Below are positions 23,160 to 35,600 of a stretch of DNA of 45,134 nucleotides, piece after piece. Below the pieces are notes generated by a model. That model was given only the letters and a program-made list of their open reading frames with translations, was not told the origin of the DNA and ran no database searches. The DNA comes from Owenia fusiformis (taxonomy: Eukaryota > Annelida > Polychaeta > Sabellida > Oweniidae). The translations under genes and the position numbers were made by a program. Numbering within the stretch: the stretch's first letter is position 1; every line of letters starts with the position of its first letter. The stretch spans positions 31,237,564 to 31,282,697 of the forward strand of contig CAIIXF020000007.1 of NCBI GenBank assembly GCA_903813345.2, in the 5' to 3' direction.

Positions 23160-24730
23160 ACCGGGGTGCAAGGATGTAAAAATTACATCAGAATTGCTTT
23201 ACCAAAAAGCTAGCGTGTTGGTATTACATTAATTAAATTGTTAATTACAAATTCATGCATTTACCCTGAAGTGTTCAGTTTCCATCAACAATATGCTGTG
23301 ATGTATCCCAATATACAGGATATTAATTAAACTGAATGATCAAATTGTCATATCCGTTAAATTTTTTTATGATATAGGCAGAGTAGCCTACATCTTGAAC
23401 TCCAATGACTTAAGGACAGCGCGGTAACCGCAAATATTGAGAGACAATAGAACAAGAATACTTTTTTGAGAAGCATTTCCAATGCAAACAGAAGCGAGAA
23501 GCGACGTCTGATGTTCTAATAGTATTTGATGTGTCAGGGGGCATACTTTGCTTTTTTAATTCGAACATATCCTTGTTTGACAAATTGTATATACATGGCT
23601 TTATTCCTGAATTCGTGATTTGCTGCGTCTCTTGAAGGGTTTGACCGAATAACAGAGTATCAAAAGAACAGACTTATCTACTTTGGTATATAAAGGAGGA
23701 AGAATTATGTATTCCTTCTAGTTTTTAAAAGTACTAGTAACCTCATTTTTCATCATTCTTGGAGTTGAAAATGCAAAATTGAGCGAGTATTGTCAAAATT
23801 ATCTCTCAAACTTCATCCCCCGCCAAACAATGTTGTCGGACGTTTGTTAAGGATATGGATAGAAAAACGTCCCTTTATTTATTTAAGTACAAACGATAAC
23901 TCTAATACCCGTAGTCGAATCTTATCATTTTTATAGGCAAGCGCCATGTAGGTATACGACCTCTGTTCATAAAAAGATTTATGTTGACTAAATTCTAAAA
24001 GACATTTTACAACCAAGACAATAACTTAAATAAAGCTTCACTCCAACATAAGTTCAGAATTCAGACGAGGAATTCAGAAATTTGCCACCATTTTTTCAAA
24101 AATTGAGCAGTGCTTTTGGCTGTTACTAAAATGTTGTTTGATGAATCAGTTTCATATTCACTCTCAATTTCATATTAACTCTGTTATGTGTAATAACTTG
24201 ATACCGCTTACTGGGCATCATTTGGGCAAACAGTTTTTCCAAGGAAAACGCATTTTATTTCGTATCGGCGTTATAGTAAAATTGTGATTTTACCTTCCAA
24301 TAGCCTAGTCATAAAAATGGTAAATGAGATAAGGTATTTAGTGTGCTCTTGGGTATTCGAGAAAGCCCATTGGTTTGCTTTGGATTACCTTTTTGCCGTT
24401 GAATTACTCGAATTTCGAATATGTAAAAAATTGGTTACATTTTCAGCAGATTAAAGTCCATGATGATATGAATGGAGAGTTGGATTGGTACAATTTGTAT
24501 TATTTTCAGAGTGAACGTATCATTAAACGAGGGTTTCTCTTTACAGCTGGAATCTGGGTTTCAGTGTAATTGAATGGAAATGGTACAAAAGAACGGTAAA
24601 AATAGGTCATTTTTCAAATTGCTTCAATTTGACTAAACGTCTCCAAATCTTACCTTAGATTTGATCTTTGGTCATTGCACATGGCGCAACATCTATAAGG
24701 TATCAAACATATCGTATAAAGCATGTAAAC

Positions 24731-24931
24731 TTAACCACGGCATCCAACTTCTACAGACATTTCCTCAACCATCGTTGTAATGTCTTGTAAGATAGTTACA
24801 GTTAATCCTGTGTACATCTGGTAGAAATCGTTCCTTACAGACAAACATTCGCCCCAAAACACCGTACCGTTGCTTGTTCCCAGTGAACAAGTCTCCCTTA
24901 CAGAGAGTGTCCTTTGACGCGTTACAGTAGT
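24731..24931 (-). other. orphan protein-like frame
   Basis: A minus-strand frame of about 67 codons includes RETCSLGTSNGTVFWGEC and later TTMVEEMSVEVGCRG. The cysteine spacing loosely recalls the first half of the Ly6/uPAR modules in the neighbouring cluster, and a possible donor lies at the end (CCGTG followed by GTTAAG). No acceptor in the expected phase 1 and no other exon was found, so a decayed fourth paralog cannot be claimed. Confidence 0.15.
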
Positions 24932-25654
24932 CAATGGAAAAATATTTGAAGAGAATGAATAACATTTTTAAAGAGAACGAATAAAAAATAAAGTACAGTA
25001 TAAAACAAATATATATTTCAATTATAAAATTTCTACATGTTAAGTTTTATCGATTATAATATTTTAGATTCAAATAAATAAATAATTTTATAAGAAAATA
25101 TGTACATCCATTATGAATAAAGGACGGGTTTCGAAAAAAGTCAAATGTTGAGGAAAACAGTCAGTACTTTCAACAGACGTAAAGCATAAGTTGAAATATA
25201 TTTTGAAATAGACGGTCAGATTCTAGGACAAATACTTTTTGTCTAAACCAAATTCAAATTCAGCTTTCCAACACCTGATAGAACACTTCATAATGGAGTA
25301 ATTTTGCCAAGATTTTGCGATATTTCATGGGTCATTTTCAACTTGCTTCAGCTTGACAATTGGTTCATATTCGCCTTGAGTTTCAGATTTGACCATGAAT
25401 TTCCGTCTGAGAGGTAAAAAATTGATCTTTCTTCGAATTAAAATTTAGGCTAGAAGAATAAAAAAGATCCCAAATTAGTTTTGAATGAAAAATTAAGGTT
25501 TAATGTCATTAAATTACTGTCTGTAGGGCAGAGATATTAATAGACAAATAGATGAATCAACTGCTTCAAACTTCATTCAGAAGAATAGTAAACCCGTGCA
25601 GGCATAATTAACATTGATATTTACTAAAATAAGCAGATCATTTTATAAGTATTT

Positions 25655-26320
25655 ATAGAAAACAGCAACTACGCGAAGTAGGAAATCCCACCGAACAAAA
25701 AATGTTTTGATATATAGTCAGCTTGGAAATTTCTTCTTGACAGAGCTTGTGAGCAGAGCTTTTTAATCTCTTGGCATGGCACATAAAATCTGAACCAAAT
25801 CTGTCAAATGTTATTTGAGTTACCAATGATAATGTTCTTTTATGAAAAACGGCAGCTATTTTGAAATTCAGCTGCCATCTTGAAAATTCCTTCTTGAGCA
25901 GAGCTCATTTGTACCTTGTCATCAGCATATAAAATTTGAACCAAATCCGTCACTGGTGTTTGAGTTATAAAAGATAACGGTTTTTATGAAAAATGGCGGC
26001 CATTTTGAAATTCAGCAGGCATCTTGAAAATCTCTTCTATAGCAAAGCTCCTTTGTCCCGAGACATCAGCTTATAAGATTGGAATCAAGTCCGTCAAATA
26101 ATATTTGAGTTATTAAAGATTACATATTTACGAAAAATGGCAGCCATTTTCATAGAGCGGCTGGATTGACAATTCCTTCTCGATCAGAGATCCTACACCC
26201 ATAAGGCCTAAGACTATAAATTTTGAAAATAATCCCTCAACAATTTTAAGTTAACGCCCAGACAGATGAACGAACGAATGGACGGCTTACCTATATCCCT
26301 TCGAACTTCGTTTGGTGGGA
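25655..26320 (-). mobile_element. Helitron/Helentron-like non-autonomous element, copy 3
   Basis: In minus orientation it begins TCCCACCAAACGAAGTTCG directly after A. It carries the same internal 'gataactcaa'-type and ATGGCGGCCATTTT-type words as the other copies, then TTTGTTCGGTGGGA, the complement of its own start. A hairpin-like TACTTCGCGTAG follows near the end. The terminal CTRR is degraded (CTAT), so the end is approximate. Confidence 0.65.
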
Positions 26321-27313
26321 TTATAAACGCCGTTTTAATTTTGTATCTCTGCCAAGTGCCAAATGACTTTTTGCACCTAGCTATAAACATGCCATCTATA
26401 ACCAGAAGCAAAATGTAAAATGCTTTTTACAAACGTTATTTGCAACCTAATAACACAAAATATCAACAAGCATACAAAACGAACAATATATCAACTGTGC
26501 ACTTGTACATTATTTCCAGTCTTGTATCAAGTCTGGTTTCACCGACTATTCACATAAAAAGCTGCTAAGGAACACCTCCATAAGGGGAACACTTCAGAGT
26601 CTCATCTCTCATAACTTATGTAAAGTTAACCTCTGTATTTGGAACACCTCCCAAGAGGCAACAAAGATGTTCCACTTACACAGGTTTTATGTATCCTTTT
26701 TGTGGATGCCATTCAGTCTCTGTAACAAATGGCAGATCGTGACATTTTGCATGTTAATGCCTTGTCTGATTTGAATTAAAGAATAGGGACACTGGGGCCT
26801 GATGCAACACTCTTCATTTGGTGCATCCCAATGCCTCAGCAATATGTTCAGCATATTCTCTGATGAATTTAGTGATTGTGTCAGATTGATCATGGGACAA
26901 AGGAATGTCACTCCCAGGGATTTTCCTTTGATTCTGGCTGTTTCCCCTTAACATTGTTTAGTGCACCAGCTATACTTTTAATATTAAGTTTTGTTAATCT
27001 ATTCTTGTAAGCATTCATAGAAGCCTACTGAGTCCCCTGCTTGATTCAGTATACTGTATGTACTGTGAACCATAATGTCACATATGAAGATGATTCCAGA
27101 ATCTCCACTCTGTGAATTATTTTAAAAATCAGCCTTTTAAGTCAGCCATAAAAAAGTATAAAACCAGTGGCTGTAGCAATATGTCACTTGTTCTTGGTAG
27201 TGACATGAAAACACAATAAGGGTTACCAACCGATGACCATGGTGGAGCTGAACTCTTCCAGAGAATCTCACTGATCACGAGTTTCCTGCATTTCTTGTTT
27301 CCAGTATTTAAGC

Positions 27314-27319
27314 TTTATT
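27314..27319 (-). terminator. polyadenylation signal of ENDOV
   Basis: AATAAA on the minus strand lies about 140 bases past the ENDOV stop codon. Confidence 0.45.
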
Positions 27320-27457
27320 AAGCAGTTCACAACTTGTATTGCTTAAATATCACAAAACGACACATGTTTTTGAGGAACTGCTTTTCAACTGGCAAAGCAA
27401 AACCACATGGACTGATGAGTCCTATTATTCACCATTTTTGACATTATATTTCCTGGA

Positions 27458-30400
27458 TCAGTTCTCTGTAATCATGGATATGTCTTGTGATGGGTTATGT
27501 GATTTGATCCATTTGCGAATGACTTCTCGAGATCTTATATCAGCCTGAAATTCAGAATTTGAATAGTCACTAGTAAGCATATCATAAACATCTAAATCTA
27601 TTTTTAGTATGCAACAAAGTCACGTTTTATCCTAATTTCTATTCTCTTCCCTAAAAATTCAAACTTTTAATTAACAAAATAACAGGCTAGACATCAAGTA
27701 AGTGCAACTGAATGAATGAAACAAGCTGACACTGGGCCAATTTTTCAAGATATATCAAGACTTGCCATTACTCCATGCCTTGTTAATGCAATGAAGAATG
27801 TTGTTTGAAAGCACAGCAAGTACCCTGGCAGCCACTTGGGAATCATGCTCTATGGCTATTGATCCTTTTTATGTATACACACTAGAGAAGATATTTACCT
27901 GTCTAGTTGGTTCTGGGACTCTGTACTGACATAACAACTGAACCACCCAGATGGCTGTCTCTAATGAGATATTATGCCCAATAGATATGTAGATTGGCTT
28001 GCTGGGTTTACTGAAGTCTGTCTTTGGTAGATAAGCCTAAAACATAATACATATGTTTAACCCTTTGAGCAGTGTACATAAATGGATCACACCATGTCGT
28101 AAAAACTAGGTCAATATACAAGGCTTGATCCAATAGTTATACTCCATTTGATCATAAAATCCTAAAATATTTTATGAATATTGTTCATATTTGCCCTCAA
28201 TTATCCATTATACTATAGTAGAGTTTGATTGAAAAAGAAATCGATAAATTGAACCAATAACATATGTGTTTTTCAAAGTATCGAATGTTTCCTCCTGTGC
28301 AAAGATGTTGAGCAGTTCGGTAATAATATAAATGTGAAAATTAACAAGTAGGCTCTATATACAGGTCGTTAATCACATACCTGTCCCAACACATCATTTT
28401 CTGTTGAAAATAAGGGAAATCCTTGTCCTGTTTCTAGCTGTTTCACCTGGAATACACAAATATATACGTGTGTGCAGTCTAGTTATAAACTACCCTCTGC
28501 CTAGCATAGACTATAGTACAGTTTAGCAGCCCTGCCCAAAAGATTGGGGCCTGTGACAGCCCGGGTAATTAATCATTTCAAATCGACCACGCTGACCCTT
28601 TCTCAACCAATCAGCGAAATACACGCTCATTGACTATGCGGTGATGTCAGAGGAAATGACCATATAGAAAGTCGTCCGTATTTCGATGATGAACTCTGAT
28701 TGGCTCAAGGAGATCAGAGATTTATTGTAAACTGAAAGAGTGAAGATGAAGCTCTCTTTTAAGAAGTCGAACGAATGCAAAGGGTAAGGGTACATTTAAA
28801 AAAACATTTTAGGAAAATGTTATTCGTGTACCTTTTCCTGGTATGCCTCATCTTTTAACAGGCCATCTGTAGCGTAGAAGTTCTTGGCAACTCCAATAGT
28901 AGGAATATCTATTAATACTCCCAGATGAGAAGCCAATCCAAAACCTGAAACACAATGAACTGCTAAGTAAAAATCAATATCTACATTTTATTCATTAATA
29001 GTTCATTTAAAATATTTATTTTTTTATTTAAAATATTTTACTATAGTGACATTGGTGCAAAATATGTGGCCGGCAGCCTATAAGACAATGGACCAATATC
29101 AAGAGTTTGTATATTTAAATTGTACATATTATAGATAATATGAATACATTTTTGAATAAGGTTTATGAGTACTGTATTCTAAAACAATTGTTAAAAATAT
29201 TTTTTGGTACAGAGCTGGAGCTGCTCTAGCACTTTACCAGGTCCAAATTTTTAACAAGAAATATTCTTTAAAAAATTTAAAAATGAAACAAAGCTGAGAT
29301 GCAGTTAATTTGAAACAATAAATGTTTTAATCTACACTATACAAAACTCAGCCCGGTAGCCAGGATTTGTCAAAGGGGGGGGGGGGGGGGGCTCACTTTT
29401 TGAAAAATTCCAGGGGATTGGGTTCACTTTTGACAACTTTGGGCAAAAATGGCCATAATCACTTGAAAAGTGCTCAGAATGGTGAAAAACTACATGATTT
29501 TGAAAGAATTTTTGGACCCCCCTGGCTATAGGCCTGAAAATGTACATTACCTTTTGGATGTAATATTCCATTTCCATCCACCAAAACAACTTGTGGAATA
29601 AACTGTGGGGCCTTAGCCTTCAATCTGTCAAATGCCTCCACAAGAAAGGGAACTTCACGGAATGCTAGGTATCCTGGTATGTATGGCGTGTCTAATTGTA
29701 TCATCTCATAATCTTCATAAACAACCTACAATAGATTCATAACCCTTAAACAACCTGCAATGAATTCATTGTCCTAATCTATTGTCTTCATACAGCCTGC
29801 AATAAATTCATTGTCATCATGTAATCTGTAATAAATTCATTGTTCTAATACTACCTGCAATGAATCAATTGTCCTCATACAGCCTGGACAATGAAGTCAT
29901 TGCAGGTTATATGACGACGATGAATTCATTGTCCATATATAACCTGCAATGAATTCATTGTCATCATATAACCTGCAATGAATCCATTGTCATCATATAA
30001 CCTGCAATGAATTCATTGTCCTCATACAACCTACAGTGAATCCATTGTCTTCATACAACCTACATTAAATTTATAATCCTTATTAAACCTTCAATGAAAA
30101 CCATATTCCCTTACATTGCTTTTAATGCATTCATAATCCATAATGAATTGATAATCTTCATCCGCAACCTAAAGTGAATTCCAATTAAGCCAGATAGTTA
30201 CTCCTGATGTTTAATTTAGGTAAGACATGTGGACAAGAATTAACTTTATCATAAGAGCAAAAAGTATCCTTAGTACCCCCCCCCCCCACACACACACACA
30301 TTTCCATCAGGAGACTTACCTCTAGGGAAGGAAGGGCTATCACAACTAAGGCTGAACAAGCGTTTACATCATCTCCTTTCACAAATGATATGTCAACACC

Positions 30401-31949
30401 CCCTATGTACTGAAGAACTGTTTTCTGGGCATGTGATGATGGATCACACGTTTGACATGGATTTGGTGTGCTGGGTGGCTCCCTCTCCTGTGTAAAATAA
30501 TGAATAAATAAATATTTTATCTAAGTCACTCTTTTTCATATCAATATTGACATATTTTTACATTAATCATTGGATACTGAGTATCATCTAGTACTTATTT
30601 TAACAAGTGATTTTATGTGTTAAGTTCAGTGATGAATGCATAACTAGATGATCATAGTGCCCCAGCCTGTGGAAAAAAAGAAAAAAAGGTTCTCTATCCT
30701 CCATTATGCTCTGTTATACAGACACACAAACACATCAAAGTTTTTTATGTCCATATAAAGTTATAAGCAGTTCAGTTAAAGGTACATTGCGATTTATAGA
30801 GGATAAGAGGAAGAGGAAGTAAAACGAGTCGGATATATGTTGAAAATGTTCTGTTTATGAAGCAGGGAAGTCAAAACAGTACTATTAGTATTCATAGAAC
30901 TTAAGCATTCAAAGATCATTTAGAAGCATTTAATTAAATCCATGGCAAAATTGAAATAATTGAAATCTGTATACGCCTACACACTTCTGGTTTAGTAATC
31001 AATGATTTTATCGATCAAAAAAATACTTTTTTTTATGAATTTGTCTGATATCTGCTTATATGGTATGTATATTTGTGTTGATTGTTAAATTACAAAATAA
31101 GTAGGGTGAAGAATGTGTCAAAGTCGTTTGATCTTATCCCAGAAGCAATATTTTGTCATTTCTGTCACCTAGGATTCAGAAGTACATTTAATAATTCATT
31201 GATAGTTCAATATAGTTCTTTTATGTTACCCTTCATGCAGTGTCATTTCTGACATAACATTGCCCCATAAAGGAAAAGAACGAAGGAACGAACCATGGTA
31301 TTTGTTTGACAAGCAGATGTACATACCTTTTCTTCATTGCAGAAGTTACTAGTCATCTGCCATGCGAATGTATCTTTTGTGCTTAAATTCTGTTTTAACT
31401 CATCTTGTTCACTGAAAACATAACAAGGAGACTTCTATAACGTACAGTGAAATCCTGTTCTGACGTGAAGAGCACCTCTATCATGATGACAAGATTCAGC
31501 ATTATAATAATGATGTAATGACCCGAGGGCGCCCCAGGGAAATGACTAACTAATAATGAGTATGGTGTAACAAGCCAGATAAAGAAATTGAAAGAAAGTG
31601 TGCTAAATTCAATGCCCCGTGTGGGAATCGAATCTAGGACCCTTAGATCCAAAGACTGATGCTCTACTGACTGAGCTATAAAGGCTTAAGCCACTACAGC
31701 TGGGCCGTAGTAGCAAATTGCTATCAAGGGTCGTTACAATAACTTCTTTATTCTGATTTTTGTCCCAAAACACATTGCGATTATGTCTGTATGGTAATCG
31801 CAGATTTTACCGAAGTATACAGCAATTCCACCTTTAATAAAATATTGTTGATTTGACCAAATCATAATAACACAAACACAAAATATTTACCATTTCCATT
31901 TGTACAGCATTTCATCTTGTACAGTTTTGTTATCTCTATACAAAGCCAT
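27458..31949 (-). CDS. ENDOV: endonuclease V
   Basis: Eight exons: 31949-31891, 31411-31327, 30487-30320, 29725-29551, 28944-28832, 28446-28381, 28036-27899, 27544-27458. Phases agree, giving 296 aa. Endonuclease V cuts near inosine; the animal enzyme acts mainly on inosine-containing RNA. The conserved set is present: [11 protein letters not shown] (metal-binding Asp80), [14 protein letters not shown] (Glu128), [11 protein letters not shown] (Asp154), IGVAKN (Lys183) and SIGHNISLE (His243). The C-terminus carries the family's [16 protein letters not shown] helix. The length is close to vertebrate ENDOV. No residue of the active site is missing, so the gene looks functional. It is head to head with the TSTD2-like gene, 659 bp between start codons. 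Introns contain a SINE, two MITE-like elements and a splice-acceptor-derived minisatellite. Confidence 0.95.
28472..28786 (+). mobile_element. TACCCT/AGGGTA element, degraded copy
   Basis: Related along most of its length to the 378-bp element at 38371-38748, including 'gtgaagatgaagctctcttt' and the end GCAAAGGGTA. The left end is eroded and no target duplication is visible. It lies in an ENDOV intron between 28832 and 28446. Confidence 0.7.
29349..29536. mobile_element. MITE-like element with CAGnCC..GTAGCCAGG inverted ends
   Basis: The left end (29349 onward, CAGCCCGGTAGCCAGG) and right end (to 29536) are imperfect 16-bp inverted copies. Just inside the left end is a run of 17 G (29375-29391), and a C run lies inside the right end. 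The element ends 15 bases from the donor site of ENDOV exon 4. No target duplication was seen. A CAG start is compatible with hAT-type MITEs, but this is only suggestive. Confidence 0.6.
29722..30180. repeat. 29-bp minisatellite built from the ENDOV exon 4 splice acceptor
   Basis: About a dozen units of the type 'catataacctgcaatgaatt' plus cattgtcat. In gene orientation each unit contains TTCATTGCAG followed by GTTGTATGAGGA. This matches the true acceptor and exon start (CTATTGTAG, then GTTGTTTATGAAGA) at 29725. The array lies directly upstream of that exon in the intron. One unit near 29890-29920 is inverted. Confidence 0.85.
30276..30300. repeat. poly(C) plus (CA)n microsatellite
   Basis: A run of 12 C is followed directly by CA repeats, in the ENDOV intron 20 bases from the donor site of exon 3. 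Confidence 0.9.
31430..31700 (-). mobile_element. tRNA-derived SINE
   Basis: On the minus strand 31614-31685 has a tRNA-like head: TAGCTCAGTCAGTAGAGC (A-box region) and GATTCGATTCCC (B box) in correct order and spacing. An unrelated body of about 190 bp follows. The head does not close into a clean cloverleaf, so it is a SINE promoter rather than a working tRNA. It lies in ENDOV intron 1. The boundaries, especially the 3' end, are approximate. Confidence 0.65.
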
Positions 31950-32608
31950 TATGTAACTTTACTGAACACGTACACCTGTCTAAAGTGGGCAACTGTATCA
32001 GCAATTAGATATGAGTAGCACAGTCAGCACCATCTATCTAATATAATAGAATAATAGTCTAATATCTGAATATCTGAAGATTGATAGTGCTCGATGATAG
32101 CTTGTTCTAATATTTGATCTTGTCGACTGACAACAAGGTGTGATGTTTAGAAGTTTCGAAAATCCCTGTGAATGAGATGTTTTTATAGTCTCCAAATCCA
32201 TCTAGTTTATTCTAATGCAATGCAGATGATGAAACCTGGATGAAACCTCAATAAGATGACATCATTGGCACCATTCTCACGTTTTTCTGCATGTGTGTGT
32301 ACGTGATTAAACTAGCTTATCTAAAAAAAGTTAATTACGCAATTCTTCAATTAGTTACTTTAGTTTATAGTATTACAACACATATATTTTGTGTGGATTG
32401 TACACGTGTGAAATGTACTGTACAGATTTATGACATAAGAGGAGCGATTTTCGGGATTGTTATTGTTTACTGAACCTCGTTTTAAATCAAGCACATGTTA
32501 TCTTCCGGTTCCGGTCACCGGTATGTTTTTCCAAAAAGTTTAATTTTACATTTAGTGGCATATGGGACTGTTGGAATGGTAATTTAGCAATGTACTTGTA
32601 AATGACTA
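31950..32608. promoter_or_regulatory. shared head-to-head promoter region of ENDOV and TSTD2-like gene
   Basis: The start codons of the minus-strand ENDOV and the plus-strand TSTD2-like gene are 659 bp apart with no gene between them, so one region probably serves both. No TATA box or clear CpG cluster is obvious. Confidence 0.4.
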
Positions 32609-35600
32609 ATGATGGATCACAGACAAGAAAGAATAAGGAGGAACTTTGCTCGAAAACTGGTAAATAAACATTTTTTTGAGTTGATATGTATTTTTTCTCT
32701 CACAGTCATAGGCTAAGGGTTAAGTAATAGTAAGCTGTATATAGAAGAGACAGGTAAACAATTAGGATTGAAAAAATTTTCAAAAACTTGCCGTCTTGGT
32801 ACGAGTTCTCCTTACTGGTATCGAGTCGTACCACCAAATCTCCCAAGAATCTTCTCTAAAGTGTTTTCGAAACGTAGATTGTTGAATATTTCAAATCTAT
32901 ATCCTAACTCTTCGATAAGACAGCATAAAAAAACACGAACTGTACGAACCTGCAATTGCCCGGCAAGTTGAAACTTCCGGACACATGGAAAGATTGAAAT
33001 TTCACCATTTAAATTGGGTTTAAAAAGATATTATATGAATCAGATGTTTTGATAAATAATTATTAAGTAAACCTTTTATAGTTTTGTACACTTTAATTGA
33101 TTGTTATTTCTAGAAAATGAATTACATTTTAGAGAACCAGATAGGTGTCACTGGCGGCGGTTAGCAGGAACCAATCAAATTCCTTGTTTCAAACTTCCAT
33201 TCATGATTCAACACGGAAATCCGGGTAACTTGCCAGGCAATTGTAGGTTTTCAGAATATCTCACCTCAAGACGGCTTTATTCACTCTATATCACTTGAAT
33301 GTGGTTGATTCATAGGTAAGAATTGAGAACTATCAATTTTGGATCAACTCTGCATTGTTTTTTGCAAATTATACACAAATAATGTTAAAATCACCATGTT
33401 AACAAGTGGCCTAAATCCTAGTTGTTCACCTGTCTCTTCTGTATACAGCTTACTATTACTTAACCCTTAGCCTATGCTCACAGTCACACCTAGGCCTAGT
33501 TCAACGTCGTTAAACTCAATAACGGCGTTCTTTATTATTAGGAATTTTTTTGGGGCCATTATTGAGTTTAACCTCCTTACTATTCTTTCCTTTGATGCAA
33601 GTTCTGAATCCATCGAAACCATATTTCTGCGATAACGTGCAACTGATACTTGACAATAATATAAAAACACATAACATCAAGCGATTTAACACAATATTTT
33701 TTGTAATTGTTCATTTATACGAGCAAATGAGGCTACACTTACCAATCTCTAAAGTGACATTTCCGCATGTCAGTCATTGTGTCTGTTCGTCTGAGTGTCC
33801 CGGATCGTAAAATTAAACTACCAGCGAAACGAAATTGTTGTCAAATAGATTGATAATTATTATTGCGATTACTCGGGATAAAAAGATCAATTTTGAGGAT
33901 AACAGGTATCTTTGATTAATTTATATAGCGCGTGTATACACGCAAAATAGTTATTAATTGCAAACCCACTGTTCGTTAATGCAGTGCCGTGATGACGGTT
34001 AATTCCTGAAACGATTTGCAATTTCGATGTTACCGAAACTGACCGACATTTTCGTCATATTCCAAACCTGTCTCCAATATTTTCGTAATTATCCCAACGA
34101 ACGAAGTTCGTTAGGGATATAGTGAAGCCCTCCGTCCGTCCGTCAGTCTGTCAGTCCGTCAGTCAGTCAGTCCGTCCGTCTGTCCGAAAGATAACTCAAA
34201 TACTAGTTGACAGATTTTCTTCATATTTAGTGGAAAGATGTATATTGGTGAATAGTTTTACGCAAAAAAAAATAATTTCAAGATGGCCGCCGCTTAAAAA
34301 ATGTCGGGACTTTTTCGCAAAAATCATAAATTTTTCATTCTAAACCAAAGTAATTAATATTATTGTTTGAAATTTTGGAAGTGTATTCACAACATTTATC
34401 TATTTCACATATATTCCGTGTTTTTCATCCTGACCCCCAGGGGCCATGTATGGGGGGACAGGAAAACAGAAATTTTCGCTAATTTTTAGATCTTTCTGAA
34501 GTATAGCTTTATTATACTCAAATGAAAGGCAATTAAGAGTGGATTGCAAATATTGTATCTTTTTTCTGATTCGAGCCTCGTAAAATTCAAAATGGCCGTC
34601 TAATGTATGATTTCGCAGCAATTTTTCGATCCCTTCAAAGTATGGCTATATTATACTCAAATTGAAGGAATTTTAGAGTAGATCACAATTATGGTATTAT
34701 TTTTCAGATTGACCTCTACTAATTCAAAATGGCTGCTTTGCAGGAATTCGCAATTCTAAAATCTAATTTTTTCATTTTCAACCAAAGTAATGAGTATAAT
34801 TGATTGGAATTCGGTAATTGAAATTTTGTTCGTTGGGATTTGCTACTCCGCGGAGTTGCCGTTATCTAGTTATGCATCAATAGGGTCTAAGGGGGATACG
34901 GGACGGGGTGTATGTGTTTATAAGGTATGTATGCATGTTTGAATCACATTCTTTGATTGCCATGTTTTCAGGGTTTAATTTGTTCCACTTGTCGAAACCT
35001 GCTGAACGATTAAATTAACGCATCAAAGGCAAAATGGTCATGGAGGTTAGACCTAGCCGGGCCATAACACATGTCAGATAAGAAACGAGGCCCGGGCTAG
35101 GTCTAATGTTGTTGGACTAAGTCACACCTGACCACTTTTTGAAAAAATGAAAATATAAAATGCAGATGAATGTGTTAGCAAGAAAATGAAGCAAGATCTG
35201 TGGTCAGGTGTTACTATATTTGCACATAGCCATCTTTAGATAGATGGCTATGCATATGTTGATATTCCCAGCCCATGTTACTTTGTGGAAGTCCACCAAA
35301 CATAATTATAAAAGCTATGAAAATTACATGCTGTCGCACATGTAATAAATTCTTACCTCATTCTATTCAGTGCTCAATTTTCTCCATCCTAGTAAGTCAT
35401 TATTCACATGTTATGCCGACTCTTCAAATGTTGAGGTGATTTTGGAGCCCGATAACGCCACAATGTGGATTGGCTCCAGAATGCAACATGACACGTGCCA
35501 GCAGAGAATAAGACTTTCACTTACCTTCCTGAAGTTATCTTACATACAGGTTACTCTCTCTGTTTCATTTTGTCGATCATAGAGGATATCATAATCACAG

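Larger units (their letters stand above)
23026..27457. other. intergenic region between paralog C and the ENDOV 3' end
   Basis: AT-rich region with no assembled gene. It contains the likely promoter of paralog C, a Helitron-like copy (25655-26320) and one orphan protein-like frame (24731-24931). Positions 26711-26763 share a block of about 50 bp with 36817-36885. Confidence 0.5.

Noticed and set aside
24731-24931. Fourth paralog of the mosaic cluster
   Set aside because: Only one weakly similar frame exists, with no acceptor in the right phase and no LamG, PAN or signal peptide exon nearby.
31614-31685. Functional tRNA gene
   Set aside because: A and B box regions are present, but the arms do not pair cleanly and a SINE-type body follows.
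32602-32659. Alternative ATG at 32602 for the TSTD2-like gene
   Set aside because: It ends exon 1 in phase 1, whereas exon 2 opens in phase 0 with the conserved reading frame.
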